A DNA stretch of 6,446 bases from positions 1 to 6,446 of the forward strand of contig CALKAL010000140.1 of NCBI GenBank assembly GCA_937983065.1, read 5' to 3'. Within the stretch, counting starts at the first letter, position 1. The number at the start of each line of letters is the position of its first letter. Shown one piece after another: positions 1 to 6,366 of the stretch. Under the pieces are notes generated by a model, which worked only from the letters and a program-made list of their open reading frames with translations, made no database searches and was not told where the DNA came from. The translations under genes were made by a program, and so were the position numbers. This DNA is from an uncultured Bacillaceae bacterium (GTDB taxonomy: Bacteria > Bacillota > Bacilli > Bacillales > Alkalibacillaceae).

Positions 1-63
1 AAAGAAAATAGGAATTGACGACAGACTATTTTGTTTAGTTTTCAAGGTTCAAATTTTTGAAGC
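1..63 (-). promoter_or_regulatory. 5' leader of an rRNA operon (16S gene expected beyond left edge)
   Basis: On the minus strand positions 52-30 read TTGAACCTTGAAAACTAAAC and on into AAA. This closely resembles the conserved block found between the promoters and the 16S gene in Bacillus rrn operons, which contains the boxA-like antitermination signal (CTTTGAAAAC type) bound by NusB/NusE. It lies directly downstream of three tandem strong promoters pointing the same way, which fits a leader better than a 16S-23S spacer. No mature rRNA sequence is in the window, so the presence of the 16S gene is inferred. Confidence 0.7.
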
Positions 64-69
64 ATTATT

Positions 70-99
70 ACTATAACATCTAACTCTTTTGTGAATCAA
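70..99 (-). promoter_or_regulatory. rrn promoter P3 (gene-proximal), sigma-A
   Basis: On the minus strand the -35 is TTGATT (99-94) and the -10 is TATAGT (75-70), with an 18-bp spacer. The context ATGTTATAGTAATAATGC resembles the gene-proximal promoter of Bacillus rrn operons. It sits about 20 bp upstream of the boxA-like leader block. It is weaker against consensus than the two promoters behind it. Confidence 0.6.
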
Positions 100-151
100 C
101 AGGAAAAACTTTCATTTGTTTTTAAACTCATTTGTTTTCCCTGACAAATAC

Positions 152-181
152 ATTATAGCACGAAATCACGAATTATGTCAA
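152..181 (-). promoter_or_regulatory. rrn promoter P2 (middle), perfect -35 and -10
   Basis: On the minus strand the -35 is TTGACA (181-176) and the -10 is TATAAT (157-152), both exact consensus hexamers, with an 18-bp spacer. The expected start falls near a G about 7 bases downstream. That would suit the GTP-sensitive start sites known for Bacillus rRNA promoters, but the start site is inferred. Confidence 0.78.
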
Positions 182-217
182 CCTATTTTCGTCACCATTA
201 AAAAAGCGACAGTAATT

Positions 218-246
218 ATTATAAAACAACATATTTGATTTGTCAA
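218..246 (-). promoter_or_regulatory. rrn promoter P1 (distal), perfect -35 and -10
   Basis: On the minus strand the -35 is TTGACA (246-241) and the -10 is TATAAT (223-218), exact consensus with the optimal 17-bp spacer. The -10 elements of P1 and P2 are 66 bp apart. The region behind it is A/T-rich and could act as an UP element (inference). Two exact-consensus promoters followed by a third in tandem is the arrangement expected for an rRNA operon. Confidence 0.78.
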
Positions 247-353
247 CAATTACGACTCGTGATTTATTCGAGATATACATCTTTATATTCACCTTTTAAA
301 AAGCGAACGATAAATATCATTACGTGGTACACGAAAGAAGTCAAGTTCTTTTT

Positions 354-662
354 TTAAAACTCTTTTTCACCTTTCCACTCAAGCATACCGCCTTTTAAGT
401 TGTAAACTTTATACCCGTTTTCTTGTAGAAATAAACTCGCTCTGTGACTTCTTCCCCCTGAACGACAAACCATAACATATTCATTGTCTTTATGAAATTC
501 ATCGAGTTTTTCTGGAATAGAGCCGAGAGGAATGTGAATCGCGCCTGGAATCATTCCTTTAGCTACCTCGTCATCTTCTCTTACATCGACAATGACATAT
601 TTTTTTTCATCTAACTTTCTTTCTAATTCCTCCGTTGTCATTTCTTTAATTTCTTTATCCAT
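354..662 (-). CDS. ytwF: Single-domain rhodanese-like sulfurtransferase (YtwF family)
   Basis: This is a 102-residue cytoplasmic protein consisting of one rhodanese fold, a family that moves sulfane sulfur through a cysteine persulfide; the physiological acceptor is not evident. The catalytic loop is CRSGGRS at residues 66-72 with Cys66 as the persulfide residue. The structural markers VDVRE (25-29) and GMIPGAIHIP (36-45) precede it, and the C-terminal GGMLEWKGE is typical of the fold. The length fits single-domain rhodaneses and no partner domain is fused. The start is supported by AGGTGAT about 7 bases upstream. A consensus-like promoter lies about 40 bp upstream, so it is likely transcribed on its own, downstream of leuS as in other Bacillaceae. 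No clear intrinsic terminator follows the stop, so its transcripts may run on toward the rrn promoters. The symbol rests on family resemblance plus the leuS neighbourhood. Confidence 0.88.
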   Translation of the reverse strand: MDKEIKEMTTEELERKLDEKKYVIVDVREDDEVAKGMIPGAIHIPLGSIPEKLDEFHKDNEYVMVCRSGGRSHRASLFLQENGYKVYNLKGGMLEWKGEKEF

Positions 663-699
663 AATAATATCACCTACTTAATTAATATTTTGCTTTTTC

Positions 700-729
700 A
701 TCATATGAAAAAATAAAGGAATGTGTCAA
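700..729 (-). promoter_or_regulatory. Sigma-A promoter of the rhodanese gene
   Basis: On the minus strand the -35 is TTGACA (729-724) and the -10 is TATGAT (705-700), with an 18-bp spacer. The predicted start is near 693, leaving a leader of roughly 30 bases that holds the ribosome binding site of ytwF. No operator-like repeat is apparent. Confidence 0.65.
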
Positions 730-870
730 CTCATTTACTTTCCTGAATCTTTTATAACTAAAAAAATAAAATTTGTTTCCTTATATGAATAATCCTCAAT
801 CCATCCCACAAAAAAATTCTACTTATATATCATATGTCCAAGCATTCAATAAAATAACACCAACTATAAT

Positions 871-948
871 AAAAAAATTACGCATGGTGCTCATAAACAG
901 GAAGCTTCCTAATTAATGAGAGGATTACTTCCGGTGAGCTCCATGCGT
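871..948 (-). terminator. Long hairpin with T-run downstream of leuS (terminator or structured RNA)
   Basis: Arms 880-893 and 935-948 are complementary over 14 bp with one mismatch (ACGCATGGTGCTCA against TGAGCTCCATGCGT). On the minus strand the stem is followed directly by AATTTTTTT (879-871), as in an intrinsic terminator. It lies about 100 bp after the leuS stop and would end leuS transcription before the ytwF promoter. The 41-base apical part is unusually large and holds further self-complementary pieces (AGGAAGCTTCCT at 899-910, and GGAAG with CTTCC), so a small structured RNA is an alternative. Apart from this hairpin and the ytwF promoter, I see nothing else in the 383 bp between leuS and ytwF. 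Confidence 0.55.
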
Positions 949-1045
949 TTCTTATGCCCCATTCAATGCGTCTTTAAAAAATCGTATAAAAATCGAAAGC
1001 AGGCAAAACTCCGTAAAAACTTCGTGAAAAATCTTACAAGGTGAA

Positions 1046-3460
1046 TTAATTCGCTACGATATTTACTAATTTTCCAGGAACGGTGATTATTTTCCTTACT
1101 GTTTTTCCTTCAATCCATTCTTGAACTTTTTCATGATTTAATGCAATTTCTTCTAACTCTTCCTTCGTTGCATCTTTATTAACGAAAGCCTTTGCTCTAA
1201 CTTTCCCCATTACTTGCAGGACAATTTCGACTTGATCTTCTACTAGCTTTGACTCGTCATACGTTGGCCAAGGTTCATAAGTAATTGTACCTTCGTTGCC
1301 AAGTAACGACCATAATTCCTCTCCGATATGTGGAGCAACGGGAGAAAGTAATTTAACGAACCCTTCTGCATACGATTTTGGTAATCGATCCGCCTTGTAA
1401 CATTCATTAATAAATGTCATCATTTGTGAGATAGCGACATTAAAGTGAATCCCTTCATAATCTTCGGTCACTTTTTTCACTGTTTCATGATAAATTTTAT
1501 CTAAAGCTTCATTCGGTTCGTCTTTAATTTTTTCCGAAAGATGTCCGTCATCCGTTACAAATAAACGCCAAATGCGATCTAGAAATCGTCGTGCACCATC
1601 TAATCCTTCTGTGCTCCATGCTTTCGATGCTTCTAAAGGTCCCATAAACATTTCGTAAAGACGAAGGGTGTCTGCACCGTGAGATTCTACAATATCGTCT
1701 GGATTAACGACATTACCCTTTGATTTACTCATTTTTTCGTTACCTTCACCGAGAATCATCCCTTGGTTGAATAGCTTTTGAAACGGCTCCTTCGTTGGCA
1801 CGACTCCGATATCGTAAAGTACTTTATGCCAAAAACGAGCATAAAGAAGGTGAAGGACGGCATGCTCTGCACCACCAATATAAATATCAACGGGTAACCA
1901 TTTTTTCAATAACTCAGGATCTGCAATGACTTCATCGTTATCAGGGTCAATATACCGAATGTAATACCAACAGCTCCCCGCCCATTGAGGCATCGTATTC
2001 GTTTCGATTCGCCCTTTTTTACCTGTTTCAGGATTTTCAACTTCTACCCAATCTTTTATATTTGCTAAAGGTGATTCTCCAGTTCCGGACGGTTTAATAT
2101 TATCTGTTTTAGGTAGTTGTAATGGTAAATCTTCTTCATCAATCGTACTAATCGTACCGTCTTCCCAATGAATGATTGGAATTGGCTCTCCCCAATAACG
2201 TTGACGGCTAAATAACCAGTCGCGAAGGCGGTAAGTTATTTTTTTAACCCCGTAATTATTTTGCTCTAACCAATCAATCGACTTTTGAATCGCTTCTTTA
2301 TTATTAAGTCCATTTAAAAAATCTGAGTTCACGTGCTTGCCATCTTCTATATAAGCTTCTTTTTCAACATTTCCTCCCGAGACGACTTCAACAATTGGTA
2401 AGTCAAATTTTTTCGCGAATTCGTAGTCACGCTCATCATGGGCAGGAACAGCCATGATTGCTCCAGTCCCGTAAGTCATTAAAACGTAATCAGCAATCCA
2501 AATTGGCATTTTTTCTCCGCTAGCTGGATTAATAGCATAGCTTCCAGTGAAGACACCTGTTTTTTCTTTTGCTAAATCAGTCCGTTCTAAATCACTTTTT
2601 GATTGCACGTCTTCTATATACCGCTCAACATCACCTTTTTGCTCTGGAGTCGTAATATCGTTAACGAGAGGATGCTCAGGTGAAAGAACGGCATACGTCG
2701 CACCGAAAATTGTATCAGGTCTCGTCGTAAAAGCTTTAAACGTCTGATTATGCCCATCAATTTTAAACGTAATTTCTGCTCCTTCAGATTGTCCAATCCA
2801 ATTGCGCTGCATATCTTTAATACTCTCAGGCCAATCGAGCTCTTCTAAATCTTCTAGGAGACGATCAGCATATTCGGTTATTTTAAGAACCCATTGACGC
2901 ATCGGTTTTCGAATGACTGGGTGCCCACCGCGCTCACTTTTTCCGTCAATGACTTCTTCGTTTGCTAAAACCGTTCCGAGAGCAGGACACCAGTTAACAG
3001 GGACTTCATCAACATAGGCTAATCCTTTTTCATACAGTTTAATGAAAATCCATTGCGTCCATTTATAATAGCTCGGATCTGTCGTATTAATTTCCCGGTC
3101 CCAATCGTAAGAAAACCCGAGTGATTTAATTTGCCGTTTAAACGTTTGGATATTTTTTTCAGTAAATTCTGCTGGATCATTCCCTGTATCTAACGCATAT
3201 TGCTCTGCAGGTAATCCGAAAGCATCCCACCCCATCGGATGTAATACTTCGTAGCCTTGCATTCGTTTAAAGCGTGAAAGAATATCTGTTGCAGTGTAGC
3301 CCTCTGGATGACCGACATGAAGTCCTGACCCTGAAGGATACGGAAACATATCGAGCGCATAATATGGTGGCTTATCGCTATACACATCCGTTTTAAACGT
3401 TTTATTTTCTTCCCAAAATTGCTGCCACTTCTTCTCAATTTGTTGATGATTGTAAGCCAT
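1046..3460 (-). CDS. leuS: Leucyl-tRNA synthetase (class I aaRS)
   Basis: This enzyme attaches leucine to tRNA-Leu using ATP, in the cytoplasm. The 804 residues match the usual length of Bacillus LeuRS. The Rossmann catalytic core carries HVGH at 48-51 (HIGH signature) and KMSKS at 576-580. The CP1 editing domain, which hydrolyses mischarged tRNA, shows the threonine-rich TTRPDT (245-250) and [15 protein letters not shown] (331-345), with Asp342 as the conserved editing aspartate. GSCWYYIRY (495-503) belongs to the core after the editing insertion. The rest is the anticodon-binding helical bundle and a small C-terminal domain (about 740-804). No key residue is missing and there is no frameshift. 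The start ATG is fixed by AGGAGG eight bases upstream. Expression should be controlled by the T-box leader directly upstream, and a hairpin with a T-run lies downstream. Confidence 0.98.
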   Translation of the reverse strand: MAYNHQQIEKKWQQFWEENKTFKTDVYSDKPPYYALDMFPYPSGSGLHVGHPEGYTATDILSRFKRMQGYEVLHPMGWDAFGLPAEQYALDTGNDPAEFTEKNIQTFKRQIKSLGFSYDWDREINTTDPSYYKWTQWIFIKLYEKGLAYVDEVPVNWCPALGTVLANEEVIDGKSERGGHPVIRKPMRQWVLKITEYADRLLEDLEELDWPESIKDMQRNWIGQSEGAEITFKIDGHNQTFKAFTTRPDTIFGATYAVLSPEHPLVNDITTPEQKGDVERYIEDVQSKSDLERTDLAKEKTGVFTGSYAINPASGEKMPIWIADYVLMTYGTGAIMAVPAHDERDYEFAKKFDLPIVEVVSGGNVEKEAYIEDGKHVNSDFLNGLNNKEAIQKSIDWLEQNNYGVKKITYRLRDWLFSRQRYWGEPIPIIHWEDGTISTIDEEDLPLQLPKTDNIKPSGTGESPLANIKDWVEVENPETGKKGRIETNTMPQWAGSCWYYIRYIDPDNDEVIADPELLKKWLPVDIYIGGAEHAVLHLLYARFWHKVLYDIGVVPTKEPFQKLFNQGMILGEGNEKMSKSKGNVVNPDDIVESHGADTLRLYEMFMGPLEASKAWSTEGLDGARRFLDRIWRLFVTDDGHLSEKIKDEPNEALDKIYHETVKKVTEDYEGIHFNVAISQMMTFINECYKADRLPKSYAEGFVKLLSPVAPHIGEELWSLLGNEGTITYEPWPTYDESKLVEDQVEIVLQVMGKVRAKAFVNKDATKEELEEIALNHEKVQEWIEGKTVRKIITVPGKLVNIVAN

Positions 3461-3490
3461 CGAACGAACCTCCTAATGTTTAAAATAAAT

Positions 3491-3527
3491 AAAAAAACCC
3501 CCAATCCCAAAAATCATGGGACGAGAG
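3491..3527 (-). terminator. T-box attenuator terminator of leuS
   Basis: On the minus strand the arms CTCTCGTCCC (3527-3518) and GGGATTGGGGG (3508-3498) pair, with one C/T mismatch and some G-U pairs, and run into seven Ts (3497-3491). This is the intrinsic terminator of the leuS leader. Its 5' arm lies just after the T-box sequence, so antiterminator formation should prevent it from folding. Confidence 0.85.
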
Positions 3528-3742
3528 TTGTATACCCGTGGTACCACCCAAATTAGTGCATGAAAAAAGTTTGCACTCACTTGAATCCTTAACGCGGATG
3601 AACGGTACGTATTACTGGCTTTTTCATACGTACAACTACAAAGGCGAGTTCAAAAGAGGTAAGGATAACTTTCACCAGCCGTTATCTCTCTATTCTTACC
3701 GAGCTTTTTACTACTCCTTCATCTTCGTCTTTACTTAATTTA
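3491..3742 (-). ncRNA. T-box leader of leuS, tRNA-Leu responsive (CUC specifier)
   Basis: T-box leaders sense uncharged tRNA and allow readthrough of a terminator. Here the conserved T-box sequence GGGTGGTACCACG lies at 3549-3537 on the minus strand. Its bulge TGGT has U at the position that pairs with the tRNA discriminator base, fitting A73 of tRNA-Leu. In Stem I, GAACTCGCC at about 3651-3643 presents CTC (3648-3646), a leucine codon, in the expected GAA-specifier context. GGCTGGTGAAAG (3680-3669) looks like the conserved distal part of Stem I. The 3' end is the attenuator terminator, 31 bp before the leuS ATG. All components are present and in order, so the prediction is that leucine starvation raises leuS expression. 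The leader 5' end is estimated from the promoter. Confidence 0.93.
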
Positions 3743-3748
3743 AATTAT

Positions 3749-3777
3749 ATTCTATGTAGTCATTTCTCGTTTGTCAA
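3749..3777 (-). promoter_or_regulatory. Sigma-A promoter of the T-box-leuS unit
   Basis: On the minus strand the -35 is TTGACA (3777-3772) and the -10 is TAGAAT (3754-3749), with the optimal 17-bp spacer. It places the start near 3742, just in front of Stem I of the T-box. From here to the lipoprotein start (about 3778-3946) I see AT-rich DNA and no clear promoter or hairpin on the plus strand. Confidence 0.75.
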
Positions 3778-3946
3778 GCTAAATTAATTTTTCGTCTATT
3801 TCAAGATATTTTTGAAGCTGTTTAGATTAATGCATTAAACACCTTTTACATACGGCAAATAAAGCTGTAATAGTAGAAGGCGATTCGGAATATTATTTAT
3901 AAAATTGGGCTTTACTTGAAAAACAATCTTAAAAATGGTGATAAAC

Positions 3947-4444
3947 ATGATTAAGAAATTCGGTTTGTTATTTTTAATAGGAATATTAGTTGGGTGTAGT
4001 AGCACTAATGATAATTCAGAAATAACTTATGAAGAAGTGTACGATTCTATAAAGAAGATTTCAAATGATGATAACCCGCTTTTCGAATATATATCTATTA
4101 GTGATGTAGAAAATTATGAATTAAATAAAATAGATGAATTAGAATACGACCTCTCATTCACGTTCACAGTTGAAAATATCACTGACAATGACTTGACAGT
4201 AAGTTTTATCGGGTATGTTCCTGAACCTTTAAAGTCATATTTTTTAGCTCGGGAAACTTTCGAAACGGTTGATGTGACTTTAAAACCTGGTCAAGAAATG
4301 GACAATTCTTTTAGTGTTCTTGTTCTAAATCCAAATAAACTAGGGAAAACAGCTCGAGAATTTCTTGACGAGTATGGGGAAAGGCTTTATATGCATTTTA
4401 TTATTGATGGGGAAAACTATTATTATGAGTTAAATATTAAATAG
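3947..4444 (+). CDS. Small lipoprotein of unknown function
   Basis: I do not recognise the family. With the start at 3947 the product is 165 residues. It begins MIKKF, then a hydrophobic stretch (GLLFLIGILVG), then the lipobox LVGC with Cys17 as the lipidation site, so it should be anchored on the outer face of the membrane. The mature part starts with a Ser/Asn/Asp-rich linker (SSTNDN). It then has a mostly acidic domain whose alternating stretches (YDLSFTFTVENITDNDLTV, then VTLKPGQEM) suggest a beta-sandwich like extracytoplasmic accessory domains; this is inference. An in-frame ATG at 3935 is possible, but GGTGAT sits just before the 3947 ATG and nothing comparable precedes 3935, so I prefer 3947. 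It is a single gene, divergent from leuS, with a strong hairpin downstream. Its sequence looks more AT-rich than leuS, which may reflect later acquisition or weak constraint. Confidence 0.82.
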   Translation: MIKKFGLLFLIGILVGCSSTNDNSEITYEEVYDSIKKISNDDNPLFEYISISDVENYELNKIDELEYDLSFTFTVENITDNDLTVSFIGYVPEPLKSYFLARETFETVDVTLKPGQEMDNSFSVLVLNPNKLGKTAREFLDEYGERLYMHFIIDGENYYYELNIK

Positions 4445-4483
4445 CAGTTGTTTGATCACCCAAAAAGAAGTTGGGACATAACT

Positions 4484-4556
4484 AAAGGAGAGGGTCGAAA
4501 ACCTAAACGTTGGGTCTATAACGTTTTTAGGTTTACCAACCCAATCTCCTTTTTTT
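4484..4556 (+). terminator. Two-part hairpin with T-run downstream of the lipoprotein gene
   Basis: The outer stem pairs AAAGGAGAGGGT (4484-4495) with ACCC (4539-4542) plus TCTCCTTT (4545-4552), with a two-base AA bulge. Inside it, AAACCTAAACGTT (4499-4511) pairs with AACGTTTTTAGGTTT (4520-4534), with a two-T bulge and an eight-base loop. T4550-T4556 follow, so on the plus strand it fits an intrinsic terminator about 40 bp after the lipoprotein stop. It is larger than a plain terminator needs to be. The flanking GTTGGGACATAA (4470-4481) recalls repeated intergenic elements of Gram-positive genomes, from memory and not checked. Confidence 0.7.
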
Positions 4557-4679
4557 CTTTTCATCTATATCCCCGCCTATTTCAAATCATCACTTTTAGC
4601 TTACCTCTGATAAAATTTTTCAGTTAAAATAAAAATGATATTATAACATTGTACTTAATCATTTAGGATGTGAATTTTC

Positions 4680-5243
4680 ATGAAACAAATTATCCCTTTT
4701 GCCCATGATTATTTAAAAAGTAGTGTCCAACAAGGGGAAATTGTCGTTGATGCGACGCTCGGAAATGGCCACGACAGCTTATTATTAAGTGAGATTGTCG
4801 GAGAAAATGGTCGAGTCATTGCCTTTGATATTCAAGAGGAAGCGATTGAAACGTCAAAAGCTTTATTTAAATCCCACGGAAAAACGAATATTCATTGTTT
4901 TTTAAAGGGCCATGAACAAGCCGAAAAAGCCCTTACCGAATTAAACGTTAAAGAAATTGGTGGAGCGATTTTTAACCTCGGCTACTTACCTAATAGTAAT
5001 CACGAAATAACGACTGAAGGAAAAACGACAATTGCAGCGTTTGAGCAGCTTTTTAAACGATTAAAACGGAAACGATATATCGTCTTTGTCGTTTATCCTG
5101 GGCATGCTGAAGGAAAGAGGGAAAAGAATGAATTGTTGAGTTATTTTAAACAATTCCCATCCTCCACCGCGGATATAATTACTTACCAATTAGTGAACCG
5201 GAGTGACAAAGCGCCTTTTGTCGTAGCTGTTTATAAAAAATAA
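4680..5243 (+). CDS. mnmM: tRNA (mnm5s2U34) methyltransferase MnmM (YtqB)
   Basis: This is a SAM-dependent Rossmann-fold methyltransferase of the YtqB family. The Bacillus subtilis member has been assigned as MnmM, which methylates 5-aminomethyl-2-thiouridine at the tRNA wobble position to give mnm5s2U; older annotations call it a putative rRNA methylase. The 187 residues are close to family length. Motif I is VDATLGNGHD (23-32), the acidic residue after beta-2 is Asp50 in AFDIQ (48-52), and the motif IV region is FNLGYLP (98-104), characteristic of this family. YPGHAEGKREK (139-149) lies in the conserved C-terminal half. The start is the ATG at 4680, preceded by a modest AGGATGTGA. A weak TATAAC (4642-4647) may be its -10, without a good -35. 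In B. subtilis ytqA (radical SAM) precedes it; here a lipoprotein gene and terminator do. It converges with ytpB, 31 bp away. Confidence 0.92.
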   Translation: MKQIIPFAHDYLKSSVQQGEIVVDATLGNGHDSLLLSEIVGENGRVIAFDIQEEAIETSKALFKSHGKTNIHCFLKGHEQAEKALTELNVKEIGGAIFNLGYLPNSNHEITTEGKTTIAAFEQLFKRLKRKRYIVFVVYPGHAEGKREKNELLSYFKQFPSSTADIITYQLVNRSDKAPFVVAVYKK

Positions 5244-5263
5244 TATTTACATAGAAACAGCGT

Positions 5264-5296
5264 AAAAAAACCGATTAGTCATCTAAATTTTTTCGG
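5264..5296 (-). terminator. Weak terminator overlapping the 3' end of ytpB
   Basis: On the minus strand CCGA (5296-5293) pairs with TCGG (5274-5271), and TTAG (5286-5283) pairs with CTAA (5278-5275) around a four-base loop, leaving a six-base A-rich bulge. Seven Ts follow (5270-5264). It overlaps the last codons and stop of ytpB. The stem is weak, so this is a tentative call. I see no T-run terminator for mnmM on the plus strand in the same gap. Confidence 0.35.
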
Positions 5297-6348
5297 CGTT
5301 TCCATTTTCGGTACATGCGGGCATTCCAATAAATGACCTTTGCCTTTTTTCCTGCATGGTTTAAAATGTCCGATTTTTGTTTTTTCCCATCGTTTAATTC
5401 GAACGTTTTATCATCGGACAAATATAAGCCGACTAAGCCTGATTGGATGAGCTGGTGAAAGGAATAGTCAGGTAGTTGGGACGTGCTCGTTAAACTATTC
5501 GTAATGAAATGCTGCAAGCGGCTAACCATTTCGGGTTCGTCATCATAATAAAAACAGAAATTTAAATCTCCCTCGTCCTCGTCTTCCTTTTGATCAACAT
5601 AGTAGTCGAGTAAAATATGTAAGCCTTGCACGTAAGGAAAATACGATTCGATAATCTCTTTTCCGAAGTATTTTTCGTTTAATGCATAAGAGATAAGGCA
5701 GAATATACCTAACGTCGAGCCTGATGCAGCGGAAAACTCGTACCAGGATAAATCTTCATGATCATTTTCTTTTTCAAACCAATTTGTTAGACGTGAAACT
5801 CGTTCGTCATGTTTAACATGTTTATGAACTTGTAAATCTATGTATAATGCTGCTAATCGTTTCACATACGGATAAATTTTTTCATAATTATTTATTTTAG
5901 CTGTCGTCTGTTGACACGTTTCAACTAATGAATATAAATAACCACCGTCATCTTGATCTTCTCTTTTTTCATAATAATTCGTTACGGTCGTCGGATGGGG
6001 CGAAATAGCATCCTCCATAGAACGGTGTAGCATTCGGAAATCTTCTGGATCTAATGATTTACTCCGGTCGCATAAATTATCTAAATAATCACTAATAGTT
6101 TGATAGGAAACGATGAATTCAATCGCATCCGTCCACCGTTTATCCGCTAAAACAGCATAAACAGACCCCCCTTCACAATGAAAGGTTTTCGACTCGATAC
6201 TTGCAATTGCCTGCGTTTTTAACTCCTCATTCGGAATTTCGTAAGCTCGTTGTTTGATTTTTTCTAATTGTTGATGCACTTGCGGAAAAATATGACGATA
6301 ACATGTCTTTAGCAATCCAACTAAATTCGTTGGTACTTTGATGCTCAA
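5275..6348 (-). CDS. ytpB: Tetraprenyl-beta-curcumene synthase (YtpB, large terpene cyclase)
   Basis: YtpB converts heptaprenyl diphosphate (C35) to tetraprenyl-beta-curcumene, the first committed step to the sesquarterpenes of Bacillus; a squalene-hopene-cyclase-type enzyme can then cyclise the product. The 357 residues are close to the family (DUF2600) length. Visible family marks are the Asp-rich metal-binding motif DYLDNLCDR (87-95), WYEFSAASGS (202-211), LLDYYVDQKEDEDEGD (246-261) and YYDDE (267-271). There is no signal peptide; the protein is predicted to be helical. The start codon is TTG at 6348-6346: GGGGG (6360-6356), which can pair with the anti-Shine-Dalgarno, sits seven bases before it, and the next in-frame Met is residue 106, beyond the first catalytic motif. 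It starts 18 bp after the ytpA stop and is probably co-transcribed with it. The C terminus is very basic (KKAKVIYWNARMYRKWKRRK). Confidence 0.93.
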   Translation of the reverse strand: MSIKVPTNLVGLLKTCYRHIFPQVHQQLEKIKQRAYEIPNEELKTQAIASIESKTFHCEGGSVYAVLADKRWTDAIEFIVSYQTISDYLDNLCDRSKSLDPEDFRMLHRSMEDAISPHPTTVTNYYEKREDQDDGGYLYSLVETCQQTTAKINNYEKIYPYVKRLAALYIDLQVHKHVKHDERVSRLTNWFEKENDHEDLSWYEFSAASGSTLGIFCLISYALNEKYFGKEIIESYFPYVQGLHILLDYYVDQKEDEDEGDLNFCFYYDDEPEMVSRLQHFITNSLTSTSQLPDYSFHQLIQSGLVGLYLSDDKTFELNDGKKQKSDILNHAGKKAKVIYWNARMYRKWKRRKNLDD

Positions 6349-6366
6349 AAAATAACCCCCATTCGT

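Noticed and set aside
173..280. Minus-strand 35-codon frame with AAAGGTGA eight bases before its ATG
   Set aside because: It runs straight across rrn promoter P1 and into the -35 of P2; the good SD-like sequence falls inside the possible coding remnant and is likely chance.
916..1044. Plus-strand 42-codon frame (MRGLLPVSSMRFLCPIQCVF, then a Lys/Arg-rich tail)
   Set aside because: No ribosome binding site precedes the ATG and its first codons lie in the hairpin loop and right arm, so the stem-loop explains the sequence better; conservation in relatives could reopen it.
2547..2796. Two short open frames, one on each strand, within leuS
   Set aside because: Both overlap the well-conserved LeuRS editing domain in other frames and have no protein-like features of their own.
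3190..3510. 106-codon minus-strand frame overlapping the leuS start and T-box terminator
   Set aside because: It is a shifted frame of the leuS 5' end that runs through the attenuator; leuS itself has the strong Shine-Dalgarno and full family match.
3538..3738. 66-codon open frame on the plus strand
   Set aside because: It lies entirely in the T-box leader on the opposite strand, whose RNA structure explains the sequence; there is no family resemblance or good ribosome binding site.
3935..3946. Upstream in-frame ATG extending the lipoprotein by four residues
   Set aside because: No Shine-Dalgarno precedes it, whereas GGTGAT precedes the 3947 ATG; the shorter form also gives a more typical signal peptide start.
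4619..4647. Possible mnmM promoter (TTCAGT, 17 bp, TATAAC)
   Set aside because: The -35 matches consensus poorly; recorded only as a weak -10 candidate in the gene entry.
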